Of a DNA stretch of 64,000 bases, positions 12,533 to 24,076 are shown piece after piece. Source of the DNA: Lentinula raphanica (Eukaryota > Basidiomycota > Agaricomycetes > Agaricales > Omphalotaceae); contig JANVFP010000003.1 in assembly GCA_027919835.1 (NCBI GenBank), positions 1,178,001-1,242,000 on the forward strand, read 5' to 3'. The notes beneath the pieces are model-generated. The model saw nothing but the letters and a program-made list of their open reading frames with translations. It was not told the origin of the DNA and made no database searches. Position 1 is the first letter of the stretch. Each line of letters begins with the position of its first letter. The position numbers and the translations under genes were made by a program.

Positions 12533-13798
12533 ATGATGTTGAAGACACTTGCCCCAATCATTCTCGCAACAGTTTTGGACGTTGTGACAGTGAAGGCTGT
12601 GAGTCCCTGCGTACTAACTCCTTGACAAAAGTTCAAACCGTTGACCACATTCTTTGCTCTTCCCAACTAGGTTCCAGCGGCGGTTGGAGTGAGGCAGGTA
12701 GTCACGATCACTGCCTCTTCTGAAGCTGTCCCAACCACCACTGTAGTGGTTGTACCGACAATCAGCTCTTCGTTCACCTCTATCGGAGCTGCGCCCAGTG
12801 TAAGCTCCTCGTTCACTTCGATCGGAGCTGTAAGTTCCTCCTTCACCTCTGTGGGAGCTGCGCCAAGTGTCAGCTCCTCGTTCACTTCGATCGGAGCTGT
12901 AAGTTCCTCCTTCACGTCTGTGGGAGCTGCGCCAAGTGTCAGCTCGTCTTTCACCTCCGTTGGAGCTGTCAGCTCTTCGTTCACCTCTGTCGGAGTCTCC
13001 CCGAGCATCAGCACGTCTTTCACTTCCGTTGGGCCCGTCAGTTCTTCGTTCACCTCTGTTGGGGCTTCACCGAGCATCAGCACGTCGTTCACTTCCGTTG
13101 GAGCCGTCAGTTCTTCATTCACCTCTGTTGGGGCTTCCCCGAGTATCAGCACGTCGTTCACTTCCATTAGCCCCGTCAGTTCTTCGTTCATCTCTGTTGC
13201 TCCGAGCAGTGCGAGCTCGTATATCGTTAAAGGAGAACATCCATGTGCCAGTGTCGTTACGACCACTGTCTACGTGACCACCACCGTTTCAGACGTCGAG
13301 CCCACGACCACGTTCTCCGCTGTGGTATCCGGAAAGCCCACCACCATCACCGCAGTCGTTCCGACCACCACCGCGACAGGCACTGCCAGCGTGCTCACCA
13401 CCACGTTTGATCCTTCGTCGGCATTCCCTACCGGGACTGCATCGAGCAATGTGACTACTATAATTGTGAGCAGCTCTGGAAATAGTAGCTCTGTGGTCAC
13501 CATCACCGCTCCTTCGACGGCGTCAGCTACAGCCAGTGGTACTGGGTCCCAGAATATTACCAGTACTATCATTGTCACTGCACCTGGTTCTAGTGCGACC
13601 TCCAGTGGCACTGCGTCAGCAAATGTCAGCAGTATCATCGTTACCGCATCTGGTGCTAGTGCGACCTCCAGTGGTACTGCGTCAGCAAATGTTAGCAGTA
13701 TTATTGTCACTGCATCTGGTGCCAGCGCGACTTCCAGCGGTACTGCGGCGCAAAATGCCAGCAGTATCATCGTGACCGCAACCAGTGATGGCAATTAG
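12533..13798 (+). CDS. Secreted Ser/Thr-rich tandem-repeat protein
   Basis: Exon 1 (12533-12598) encodes MMLKTLAPIILATVLDVVTVKA, a likely signal peptide. An intron 12599-12670 is followed by exon 2 (12671-13798), for 397 aa in total. The mature protein is nearly all Ser, Thr, Val and Ala. Residues about 50-200 alternate 13- and 10-residue units of the type SSSFTSVGAAPSV and SSSFTSVGAV. A middle stretch has VTTTVYVTTTVS and PTTTFSAVVSGKPTT, recalling fungal wall mannoprotein spacers. The C-terminal third has about three 22-residue units around SSIIVTASGASATSSGTA. The only obvious cysteine in the mature part is in GEHPCASV. There is no hydrophobic GPI tail. It is probably a heavily O-glycosylated secreted or wall protein. 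No enzymatic domain is visible. Confidence 0.75.
12761..13205 (+). repeat. Coding tandem repeat, alternating 13- and 10-codon units
   Basis: Units read SSSFTSIGAAPSV / SSSFTSVGAV with silent and conservative changes, giving a 69-bp higher-order period. Later copies drift to VGASPSIST. Such arrays change copy number by slippage or unequal crossing-over. Confidence 0.8.
13535..13782 (+). repeat. Coding tandem repeat, 22-codon units
   Basis: About three to four copies of a 66-bp unit encoding SGTASANVSSIIVTASGASAT lie at the C-terminus of the Ser/Thr-rich protein. Confidence 0.75.
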
Positions 13799-14283
13799 GA
13801 GTAGGGTTCACGATCCTTTGCAAAGATATGGACTTTTACTTCTATGAAAACCCTCTTTTTAGTCTTCGTCTTCTGGTAGGTATATCAGTTTATGTTAAAC
13901 ATTTGTGTTCAAGCCTGCAATTGCGATAATGGATACCACAAACATACCCGTTCAACTATGTGGTTCTATCCTCAATCTAATCGAACGTTATCGAAACTAT
14001 ATACACGATGATCAGAACAGTGTGACCAGCGGATCGACAGGGATTATCGTACTACTGTGTGGCACCCTTGTGAGAGTGTCCTGCTGGATGCTATCAAGAA
14101 ATTGGCGACGCAATCAAGTAAATACCCAAAGAGTCTCTAATATTTCATTCCACCTTTCCTCCAACCATCATCCACATGGTACCCAAAACAAAAGCGACAC
14201 AGTTGATTGACAAGTAGAAAACCATAGGAATAACACCCATTACCAAATTCTAAGAAAGAGATTCAGTTCAATGAATTGGTCCG
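13799..14283. other. Convergent intergenic region
   Basis: 3' flanks of the Ser/Thr-repeat gene (+) and the monooxygenase (-). No gene, RNA or repeat was recognised. Confidence 0.4.
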
Positions 14284-16590
14284 TTAGAAATGTAGGTAAG
14301 GTCTCACCCCCAGGAATCCTCTACGAAGGATAGTATCCCAGAGCTCGGTTTTGATAATCCCAGGAGCACTTGCAGACTTGTACGGCCCAACTAGTCGGTA
14401 AAAGGGTGTGAAAGCCGCACCGAAACTAGAGAAAATAGAACAGGAAACGTATCAATAATTCAAGATTACCGTTTGAACAGCTCCGACACTGACCAGTAAC
14501 AGACAAGCACATGTGTTCCATATTCTCTCCAAATCTCCCAGAGACCCGGAGCAGCTCCGATGTCCTTAGCCAAGGTGCTCACGTACGTAGAATGGTCTAC
14601 CCCGTATCTGATCCTGTAGTCCTCCTCCACGAGGAGGTGATACCTCGGTGGCGGCATCGGATTCCGCACCTGGCCTTTCAGAATCGATATCCAGAATAAC
14701 GACTGCATCTCGGCTATAGGTGGTATGGCCCCAACACCAGGTCTGACGAAGCCAATGAACCCGACGCTCTCATCTCCCTCCTTGACAACATTCCTGATAT
14801 TCGCCTCGTCCGGAGTAGGATACCCACTTTCTTTATCTAAAAACCCAAATTCTTGACTGTACCCTGTAGCGAAGATAACCTTCTCTGGGCGCACGTCCCG
14901 GTCTTTCATTCTAATGTAGTCTTTGCGTTTGCTAGATGTGAAGACTGCACGCCCGTTAGGAAGGAAGTGAGTTGGAAACGGAGCTAGGTCGACGGTGAAG
15001 TTGGTTTGAGGTGGGGAATCTTCTGGTGGGTCTATGTAACGAGCGATGGAGTCGAAGAACTTTGAACGTTTACGGTAGGGTCGGTTGATGTAGGGCATAG
15101 CTCTTGGCGACTGAGAAGATGAATAAGATGAGTATGTAGCAGTTGGAACACCAAGGGTATTCTTCACCTTGTTCAAGAACACGTACGCTCGTCCAAGTCG
15201 GTGAGGTTCACGTTCGCCAACCTTGTCAGACGTAGATAGGTCAATAGATACTACGAATGTACGCAAAGTCATACCCATTGATTACATCCGGCTTGCGTAC
15301 CTAGAGGAAGCATCAGTGTCGGTGGTGGTCCAAAACACTGAACGGGCAACTCACCAGTCAGAACCCACATAAGACGTTTGATGAAAAAGTCGGAAATACT
15401 GGCACGCGATGATTACACGAAGTCAGATTTCGATGATGAGGCACTTACAACCATCTGAGATGAGAGGCTTCGACCCATGGATGCTGAAAATTGGATGGTG
15501 CACCGGTGAGAATAATGTAAATTTATTGAGGAACAAACCTCGACTCACCACATAGGCGGATTCAGCAAGATTAGTGATAAGCGAGTCTAATGGTATTCCA
15601 GGCCCTTTATCAGACTTGTACCCGAACAGTTCAAAATCGTTCAACTGGTTTGGGAATGATAGAAACCTTTGCAGAAGCGATGAACACACATGCATGACAA
15701 GGACTGGGGCCGAAGAATGATGCATACCCTTCCTGAGAACACAGTACCACTTCCTTTGCTCCAGCTTTTGCAGCCCCATACGCTAGATCCATGCCTGTCT
15801 CTCCTGAGCCGATAATCATAATTCGTTTACCCTCGAGCTCGGATCGTTTCTTGTATTCGGAAGAGTGATAGACAGGCTTCTCGATGTGTTTGTTCGCTGC
15901 GACGACATGTTCGATACCTGGTATAGACGGGATATATGGGAGGACGTGCAGCCCGGTGCATATGGCAATATACGGGGCGTGTATAGTGGTCACTTCTGTT
16001 ATACCTATTGACAAACGCTTGATAGTCAATTGTGCGACACAAACTCACCAGAGCTCCATTCTGAGTCTTTCGAGTCCCTAGTGACATATGAAACTAGATG
16101 CCCGCCTTTAGAGTTCCGCTTGATGTTGATGACCTTTGTGTTAAGTCGAATTCTATCGCTGAGGTTGAAATGGTCGATATAACTTCGTAGATAATAAACA
16201 TAGGCCTGTGTCTATGAATGAGTTACGCGTCTACAGGTGAGAACGACACGTACCTCGGCACTTGGATGGTCAGGGAAGGAAGGAGGAGCACGAAAATCGG
16301 AAAAGCTTGTCAGTTGCTTGGACGAAACGAGATGGGCATCCTGACAAGAACTCAAAGGGTGTTTCGAAGTAAGCAGAAGGCACTCACCTCATATGTGCGA
16401 TATCTAAATGTGCCACCAATGTCATGCTCCTACAAGAACAACGATCAACGCTGGCGAACTCGTACTAACAAGACCGACAAACTTGTTCGAGGATGACAGG
16501 GTCGAAAGGAAAGTTGGCGTCGGCATTTTCAAGCAGAGATTTGGCAATGACGAGCCCACTGGGCCCGGCGCCTACAATAACGACCTTCAT
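14284..16590 (-). CDS. Flavin-containing monooxygenase (FMO-like)
   Basis: This is an FAD- and NADPH-dependent monooxygenase of the fungal FMO family; the substrate is unknown. ATG at 16590 opens directly on the FAD Rossmann motif VVIVGAGPSGLVIAKSL. Through about ten small introns the protein continues EHDIGGTFRYRTYE, then FSDFRAPPSFPDHPSAEAYV, IAICTGLHVLPYIPSIPG, and the second Rossmann motif MIIGSGETGMDLAYGAAKAG for NADPH. Later blocks are DFFIKRLMWVLTGTQAGCNQW, RLGRAYVFLNK, VIFATGYSQEF, IGFVRPGVGAIPPIAEMQ and VGPYKSASAPGIIKTELWDTILRRGFLG. Exon 1 is 16590-16483. The end taken here (TAA at 14286-14284) reads through a possible last donor after RRGFLG, so the last few residues are uncertain. 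Divergent neighbour: an MDR oxidoreductase. The pair may be co-regulated. Confidence 0.85.
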
Positions 16591-17291
16591 GCTCAAGCTG
16601 GTTCGAGCACAAGAGGCGAGGAAGAGATGGCAACCTTCATCGTGGGTTGATGATCTGATTCGTGTGTGGTGACTGTTGACCCCGACGCCGGGTACATCAC
16701 CCCCAAAACGTGCCGTGTCGGCACGTACATTATCATACATACTCACACACCTACAGCTTTCTCTCGACTCTCGTCTCCAACAATTGCTGCAAAATACATT
16801 GATAAAAACGATTTCCTGGAAGCGCATTTAGAAGACACTGAATGAGCAGGTCAGGATGATATTCGACCGTTGGTAGTACTAAGATGAGCCACGATTCGGA
16901 TACGGCTTGGAGAAGGTACTTGGTCATCGGAGAGGGGTCCTCATGCACATGGGCGAAAGAGTGTTCCTCCAGCGGCAAAGAAACTAAGTAAGTATGCACG
17001 TATTCAACTTTTGTTCAATACAGTCGTGTTTAGTCGATGACCAGAAAGGTACACGAGGATATCCAACAATAGTACCAAACTGTATACAGAGAGAGAAGGT
17101 ACTCAGTGCTCACTGTCGCCGACGCTCAGGTGAGCGTGTTGTGTTCTGTGATGTTCTCGACGATTTTAGATGCTGTTCAGTGAACTTTGCTCAGTAATCA
17201 GATATGTCATGACAAATTGCGTCACAATTTCCCATTCTACGCTTCGCGAAAGTCTTATAAAGACGGTTGTGTGCGATCCCATGGAACAACA
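16591..17291. other. Divergent promoter region between FMO and MDR genes
   Basis: About 700 bp shared upstream region. It contains the 19-bp inverted repeat at 16708 and no credible coding frame. Confidence 0.5.
16708..16726. promoter_or_regulatory. 19-bp inverted repeat with a CCG-N3-CGG core
   Basis: ACGTGCCG-TGT-CGGCACGT is a perfect 8-bp inverted repeat with a 3-nt spacer, 118 bp upstream of the monooxygenase ATG, in a divergent promoter. Its core CCGTGTCGG matches the everted CCG/CGG half-sites favoured by fungal Zn2Cys6 regulators. That link is inference. Confidence 0.45.
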
Positions 17292-18867
17292 ATGGCTCTC
17301 CCATCTACTACCAAGCACTACTTCTGGTCCAAAGTTGGTTCTCCCTCTGGTTACATATACTTACTGATGTACTTATCGTCCTGCAGCTCGGAGCTCTAAC
17401 CAATCTCTCTTCCAAAGAATCTCAGCTCCCCCCTCTCAGATCTCATGAAGTGCTAGTCAAAATCCATGCAGTCTCTCTGCAGGTAAGTAATCCTTCTTTG
17501 GTTCTTCCGTGCGTGCACTGATATGGCGCGTAGTATCGTGATATCATCGTTGGGTTGAACAAATACCCTGGAAGGTAAGAGTCTTCTACTAACCACCCTT
17601 ATGGGCCTCCATTCAACATTGTCTATAAGCTTCCCCGATGAACTCGTTCCTTGTTCCGACATGGCTGGAGAAGTCATCGCAGTTGGCGACGAAGTAGGAA
17701 CCCAATGGAAAAAGGGCGACCGTGTCTGCGCCAACTTTGCTGCTGATCATATCGCAGGAGATACTTCGCCTGAAATCCAGAAAACCGCTCACGGAGGTGC
17801 TATTCATGGTGTTTTGACGCAGTACAAAGTGTTCCGTCCCCATGTGTGTGTTTCTCTACTTGCTATCAAGCTCATTCACTGAATTTCATCATCTATAGTC
17901 ACTCGTTCGGATTCCTGATCATCTCTCCTTTGAAGAGGCCTCCACTTTGCCGTGAGTTGCCCTGTTTTATTTGGGTTAGCGCCTGACCTCGCCTGACTTA
18001 CACCGATGTATGATCGTTCCATCCCAGATGCGCCGCTTTGACCGCGTACAACGCACTCATGGGTCCCGTTCCTGTTAAGGGCGGTGACACCGTTCTAGTT
18101 CTCGGCACTGGTGGTGTTTCCATGTATGTGCCCAATTCAAGCTCTACATACCTTCTACATCTCTGAACTCAAACTGTGTCCCCCTCAGTCACGGCCTTCA
18201 AATTGCTCTTGCTTCTGGTGCCAAAGTCATTGCTACATCTTCCTCGGACGAGAAGCTCAAACTTGCGACCAAACTCGGCGCTCACCATGTCATCAACTAC
18301 AAGAAAACACCCGAGTGGCATGAGGAGGTACTGAAACTCACTGGAGGAAGGGGCGTTGACCATGTCCTCGAGGTATTCGCGTTGACAGCAGGATGTACTT
18401 AGTACTATCTTGGACTGACATCCATCATTAGGTTGGTGGCCCTGATTCGCTTGCCAAGTCGCTGAAAGCTGTTCGTGTGGCGGGATGGGTCCATACGATT
18501 GGTTTCGTCGGCGGGGTATGTTATCATTGGATTGCAATACCTACTCATATCTGAGAACTCAAATCACATAGGGCGAACCCACCGACGTGGTATTCCCCAC
18601 CATTCGAAAAGCTTGCTATATTCGTGGTATTCAAATTGGATCTGTCGCCCAGTACGTCTCCTTCTCTTCTCACACACTACCTCTTCTACTATCAGCGATC
18701 TCATCCCACTCGATAGATTCAACGACATGAACCGGCTTTTCGCTTTACACCCGGAAGTCACTAGGCCAGTTATCGACAAAGTGTTCCCATTTGAGGAAGC
18801 GCTCCAGGCCTACGAATATCTGAAGTCCCAGCAACACGTAGGGAAAGTCGTCATCAAGGTGGCATAA
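17292..18867 (+). CDS. MDR-family alcohol dehydrogenase / quinone oxidoreductase-like
   Basis: This is a medium-chain NAD(P)H-dependent dehydrogenase. ATG at 17292 with about eight short introns. Readable blocks in order: SHEVLVKIHAVSLQ, YRDIIVGLNKYPG, VPCSDMAGEVIAVGDEV, WKKGDRVCANFAADH, GGAIHGVLTQYKVF, IPDHLSFEEASTLP, CAALTAYNALMG, VLVLGTGGVSIHGLQIALASG (nucleotide-binding loop), GAHHVINYKKTPEW, GRGVDHVLEVGGPDSLAKS, and FPFEEALQAYEYLKSQQHVGKVVIKVA at the C-terminus. The usual catalytic-zinc GHE motif is replaced by DMAGEV, so it is likely of the zinc-independent quinone-oxidoreductase type. The first intron donor is uncertain (GTTGGT at about 17334 keeps frame). Substrate unknown. Confidence 0.85.
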
Positions 18868-19037
18868 ATCGCCACACTAGTAGTATGGAATGAAGTGCAG
18901 CATTAGGATTTAAGACGCATCGAGCTTTGAAGAGAACAATTAAATCGAAAATGGATACATGATTATATATATCGTCTGTAAAATACGTCGAAAGAGATAC
19001 AATCTCTCTGAGATTCATTTGTCGTTGAACACCAAAC

Positions 19038-20791
19038 TTAGATGATCCGTTCCAGCAAAAACGGTGTGTACCCTCCTAGATAGAGCTGGGCCCAGTTTGT
19101 CATGCCCGCCGCGTTCACTTGTCTTTTGTCCATCCCTACGGCGTTCAACCTATGTCATAAGTCAGAGAACATCTCAGAGATAGAGCGCTAGGTAGATAAC
19201 CCGGTATGACATACCCTACAATCCGACAGCAAGAGCTCGCCGACTCGAGTATCAGTACTCTCATACGCCATCAGCAAACTTTGCATAGTGGGATACCTTT
19301 CGGTAATCCCTTTGGCACCATGCTCTGTAAGTCTATGAACTTGATTGAGCATTTTTGTCCAAGTATCCTTGGGACCCTTCCCGGATTTAACGTTCGTGTC
19401 GGGGCAGAATGGAAGATAGGAGCGGGAAATCAACCTGTTGAGAGAACTTCAATACACGGACTCGAAGAATTTCAAGAGTCGGCACTCACTTGTCTTCCCT
19501 AATACCTGACAGCATTGCGGTAGCAAATCTCAGAAACCAAACAGGTCATATAGGGACGAACAAGCTCACCGAGGTCACCAGAATAGTTATAAATTCTATC
19601 CACTGCCTCTTGCTCATTTTCCACATAGGCAAGATGGATATCCTCCTGGAACTGCAATCCTATCAACGCACTCTCAAGCTCGTTCCACTCTGCCAGTTTT
19701 CTCTTGCGCAACTTGCCCATTCCAAAGACCATGATAAACATGATATCCTTGCGTTCCAGTTCGTGAGTTTCACGAAACCTCTCGACAAGCTCGCCTAAGC
19801 CATTCTTCCGCACAAGTTCGCGGAGTCGAGCAACATCAAGACGGAGCAGAGCGAATTTCTCATACTTCTGGTAGACGGGCTTGACAGTTTTGAAAGCGCG
19901 ATCGGGTATGTCGTATTCTTTGTAGATACTTCGCTGCCAGCGGACAGTATCATACCCAGGAAGGAGATTCTGGCCATTGTCGCGTACGATGGTTTTGAAG
20001 CCATCAACTTTGGTGTGAAGCAGGCCGGCGAAAGCTGGTAATGAAGTTTTGAAGGACTCGGAAAGGATGATTGTCATGTACTGAAGTGCGACTTTCTTGT
20101 CGAGAAGAAGTTGATTGGCTTTCCGATGGGAAGCCTTTTCTTCTCTGTCCTGCTGTTTTTGTGCTTCCTTCATTGCTTTCTGGGCAGCTTTCTCTGTCAT
20201 TTTTTGTTGTTTCTGACGCTCCTTTTCTGCGTTCTTCATTGCCCTCGCTTGTTCCCTGAGCTCCTACCGTAAGTAATCAGTACCATGAACTTGACCTATA
20301 AGAGGATATGTTACCTTCTCGCGCGCCTTCTCTTCGGCAGTTTTGCCTTTGCGTTTTGTCTGTTTGGGTTTGGCACTTGTCGAAGCCACGTCTATATCGA
20401 CACGCGATTTCTTGGGAGGTGAAGGGGTCTCATCCGAGTCACTCCAGCCCGCAGATGGGCTGATAGGCCGTTTGAAGGAAGTTGAAGGTCCGAAGGAAGT
20501 TGAAGACCTGAAGGGAAGGTTGAGGCCACCGAGAATGTCACGCGCGTCAGGTAGATCATCGTCGTCTGAACCATCTAAGCAAATATGGGTGTCATAGCCA
20601 GACGTGTCATAGTCAGACATGTCTCTTGCCTTCCCTTTGTTCAGCGAAGGACGTGGTAAGCTTTGTACAGGAGAGGAAATTAACAGGTCCTCTTCCTCGT
20701 CGGAGATGATATAGGCTTGGGAAGAAGGAGGAGGCGTTGCGGGAGTGTCAGAGTCTGATAGCTCAATAACATCAGACTGATACAACGACAT
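19038..20791 (-). CDS. EME1: EME1/Mms4-like subunit of the Mus81 structure-specific endonuclease
   Basis: EME1 is the non-catalytic partner of Mus81, cutting branched DNA such as Holliday junctions and stalled forks. ATG at 20791. Exon 1 encodes a disordered acidic head (DVIELSDSD near the N-terminus, a SUMO-interaction-like motif; ISDEEEDLL; many SP sites) with NLS-like SPPKKSR and KPKQTKRKGKT. A charged helix full of EKAAQKAMKEAQKQQ leads into the ERCC4-like domain: MTIILSESF, VRWQRSIYKEYD, IMFIMVFGMGKLRKRK, ESALIGLQFQEDIHLAYVEN. The C-terminal exons give YLPFCPD, LTEHGAKGITERYPTMQSLL and GMTNWAQLYLGGYTPFLLERII, the tandem helix-hairpin-helix region. Stop TAA at 19040-19038. The nuclease ERKxxxD motif is absent, as expected for EME1. 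Confidence 0.82.
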
Positions 20792-21120
20792 CCTCGAGGT
20801 TCACGGTGAAGGACAAGAGATCAAGAGAGTTAAGACAAAAACGCGAAATAACACAGCGTGACAGAACGTGACAGTTCGCGATTTAAGCACGTGCCTACTA
20901 GACATAATTAGAAATGTCAAAGCGAGAAATCGCAGCTACTTTTGTACCTAATGATGTCATCCCACAGTCATCTCCACTTTGAGAAAATTTTTTCCGATCA
21001 ACCGAATCGCGATCAGTGATTTGCCACTGATTTTTGTATGTAATTCGCGGGCCCAAAAAACGCAGCACAGCTTACCGCAGCGAGCTTATCTCTTCTCTGC
21101 AGAGGACCACCATCTTCATC
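20792..21120. other. Divergent promoter (EME1 / GH16)
   Basis: A 329-bp shared upstream region. An in-frame ATG at 21034 could extend the GH16 protein by 29 residues, but the conserved-looking head starts at 21121. Confidence 0.45.
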
Positions 21121-22922
21121 ATGGTTCCTCCCGTCGTCGACGATGGCAACAGTGGCAACCGGCCACCACCCTCGTCCTTCAACTTTTACACTGGTTCTGG
21201 TAATTCTCGTCGATCCTCACTAGAGTCTCTCAGCAACACACCTGCTGGGATGTACCTTCGTCGTTTCTCTGACGAGCCATCATCGCCTATTTCTCCAACT
21301 TCCCCACCACAATCCCAAGAAGCACATCTGATCGAGGAGCTTGAGCCACCCAATGCTCCGTTCATGGCACAGTCAGGTCATTCACCCGGCCAAGGTAATC
21401 CTGTCTACAACGGCAGCGTTGGCGCCAGCCTAGCTTCCAAAGGATCCAATCCCGAACTCTCTCGTTCACGTAACAACAGCCTTACTTTTCGCGCCCCGTT
21501 TCTCAGTCCTGCCTCTCGACCAACGTCAAACGTCACAAGTAATGCTTGGGCTCCTCCTACTTATCCGATGGCACATACCAGTTCGCCTACAGCCAGCTCG
21601 ACCGCCCTAGCCTTCACACCCCATGCCAAAAAGCCTTTTCAGTCAACTTTGTTATTAGAGAAGATTCCGAAGGAAAATAAACCTTGGCTTGCCAAACGTG
21701 CTCCACGCCAACGGGTAAGCTATTGGCTTACACTTTTCGGAATATTCCTCGGTCTTGCCGGAGCTGCTCTTCTATGCTTTTTTGAACTGCGTTCTTTGAA
21801 TCTCCTGGACGAATCAGAGTTATGCACCGTGTTCTATGACGACTTCACCTCAGGGAGTCTGGACACTTCGGTTTGGGCTCGTACCGTCGAATTGGGTGGG
21901 TTTGGAAACGGCGAGTTCGAAATCATGACGAACAAGGACGAGAACCTCAAAATTCAGAACTCACAGCTTTATCTTATCCCTACTCTCACTTCCGCTTCGA
22001 TAGGGAACACGTCTGCGATATTCGATGGGTATACGTATGACCTCGGTGATGATTGTACGACATCGAACCAGACTGCTTGCTCAGTCACAAGTGACTCGAG
22101 TACGAAGACGGTTATTCCTCCTGTGCAAAGTGCACGAATATCGACGAACGGGACCTACTCGTTGAAATACGGCCGTGTCCAGGTACGAGCGAAGCTGCCT
22201 ACGGGGGACTGGCTGTGGCCGAGTATATGGATGCTGCCCGTCAACAACACCTATGGTGCCTGGCCTCTTTCTGGTGAAATTGATGTAAGCTTTCCGAGGT
22301 CCACATCTTCTCTGTCACTCAACCTCCATAGATCATGGAAGCCAGAGGAAACTCGATCAATTACCCTGACCAAGGGGTGAACTATGTTCGTTCCTCCCTC
22401 AACTATGCCCCTCTCAGCTCTCTACTCTCCCAATCTTCCTTATATGGCTGGTGGTTCACAAAACGTCTCGATTCGTCGTCGTGGAGCACAGGGTTCCACA
22501 CCTATACCTTGGAATGGACAGACAAGTGGATGCGGATGTATGTCGATTCCCGACTGCAAGCCATGCTTGACATTTCCATCAAATCCTCCAAAGAATCCTT
22601 CTTCAACCGCGCCGGATACCCAGCTACAGCGATCAACGCTTCTTCCGGAGATACAGTCGCCGTAGAGAACATCTATGACCAAGAGGGAGGAGGCTGGAAC
22701 GCTCCGTACGATCAGGAGTTTTACCTCATTATCCAGCTAGCTGTTGGCGGGACCTCCGGCTGGTTTCCGGACGGGGACGGAGGGAAGATGTGGACGGATG
22801 GAAGTACGGAGGCGATGTATGATTTTGCGAAGGCACAGGATGACTGGTATGCGACGTGGCCGACTAGTGAAGACGAGAAGTCGCTGAGGGTTGATTGGGT
22901 TAAGATGTGGAAAATGTGTTGA
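21121..22922 (+). CDS. GH16 beta-glucan enzyme, type II membrane protein (KRE6/SKN1-like layout)
   Basis: It likely hydrolyses or transfers beta-1,3/1,6-glucan in wall building, with its catalytic domain outside the cytoplasm. Two exons, 21121-22284 and 22332-22922, give 584 aa. Residues 1-197 are a Ser/Pro-rich cytoplasmic head. Residues 199-222 (VSYWLTLFGIFLGLAGAALL) form one membrane anchor. The GH16 domain follows: FYDDFTSGSLDTSVWARTVE, YGRVQVRAKLPTGDWLWPSIW, SGEID | IMEARGN, YTLEWTDKWMRMYVD, FYLIIQLAVGG and LRVDWVKMW. The nucleophile and acid/base glutamates lie in the EIDIME motif. The only intron falls exactly between GEID and IME. Basidiomycete GH16 proteins of this shape are usually called KRE6/SKN1-related or laminarinase-like; sequence alone does not separate these. 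Confidence 0.85.
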
Positions 22923-24076
22923 TACAGCATGGCGTTCAGGTGTAATAGGGTGTAATAGAGCATGATCATCTCGGACGAACTTTCGATGTATCCGTACAAG
23001 GTTAGAAACAGAATAAATCGGGTTCTATGGAGGTACGGCCTACTCTGAGCGTTGCTCGCACTGGTGTACGGCCCCGAACGGGAAAGCTAAAATTTGACAA
23101 CTGCTGTCATGCAAAGGATGAAAGCATTCGTCGAATGACAATTTGAACGGCTTACTGCGTGTTACACTCGTTCCTCATCGTTTCTTATTACCTGTTCGCG
23201 GTGTTGAAGCCCTGCTGAAGCCTATCTTTCGATTCTATGAAGATAAGACCATAAAGAACGTGGTAAATAGGCGCCCGCTTTCGGTCTTCCTTCTGCTCTT
23301 GTTCTGCTTGCACAATGCATATCCTATCTTGCAATGCGATCCCAGAATACTTTTTAATCAACCCGATTTCAAGCTTTTGTCTTCATGCGTCCGAAGAACA
23401 CAACCCATCCATCCTACCGCAACAGTCGAGCGTCGACGCGTCCTTCTTTGCTTCCTTGACCTCACCAGACATCTCAAATCTGAATGACAGCTCAGGGAGG
23501 AGTTCTGAGAGAGAGAGAGAGAGAGCTGATCATCCTGAACAGGAGGCTGAGCTATCACGGGTAAGTCGGTTCTGAAGGTACATTGTACGTGGAGCTCTTG
23601 CCCTTTCCTACATCGAACGATGCCTTTGGCCTACAATAACGTCTTGCTTCTTGCCTTCAGGTGAAGTGTCAGATTGGATTTCATAGCGGATGAGTTTCGA
23701 TAAGCATTGAATCCTTCGTCCCTGGCACAGACAAGATATCGAATTCGGAATTTCCATGCGCGTTGGAGTCGGTTGTCATATGATGGATTCCTCCAAGAGT
23801 CATTGGACCTTTCGACTATTGAATTTTTACTACGGATACTCAAGAAGCCGAGAGTCAGGATTCAGGAATATCGAATAGAACACGAGTGAGAGAAATTGGA
23901 AGGCTTCCCCCGCTCTAAAATTGTGCAATATGACCCACAATGGCACACTACATAAACACGATGATGGTCCTTCATCCCACCCTTCTCTCGTGCCCTTTTC
24001 AACTGAGCTTGCCACTGATTTCTTGCCTGTCTCGACCTTTTTCTTGAGATACGAAGCGCACAAACACCCATTCAAC
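22923..24076. other. Intergenic, about 1.15 kb
   Basis: No gene was recognised. A short GA microsatellite lies at about 23507-23524. An upstream in-frame ATG at 23921 precedes the cyclase gene. Long frames here look random. Confidence 0.4.

Noticed and set aside
12667..13266. Minus-strand 199-codon frame (repeated EVNEELT)
   Set aside because: Antisense shadow of the Ser/Thr repeat. The plus strand has a signal peptide exon and clean splice sites.
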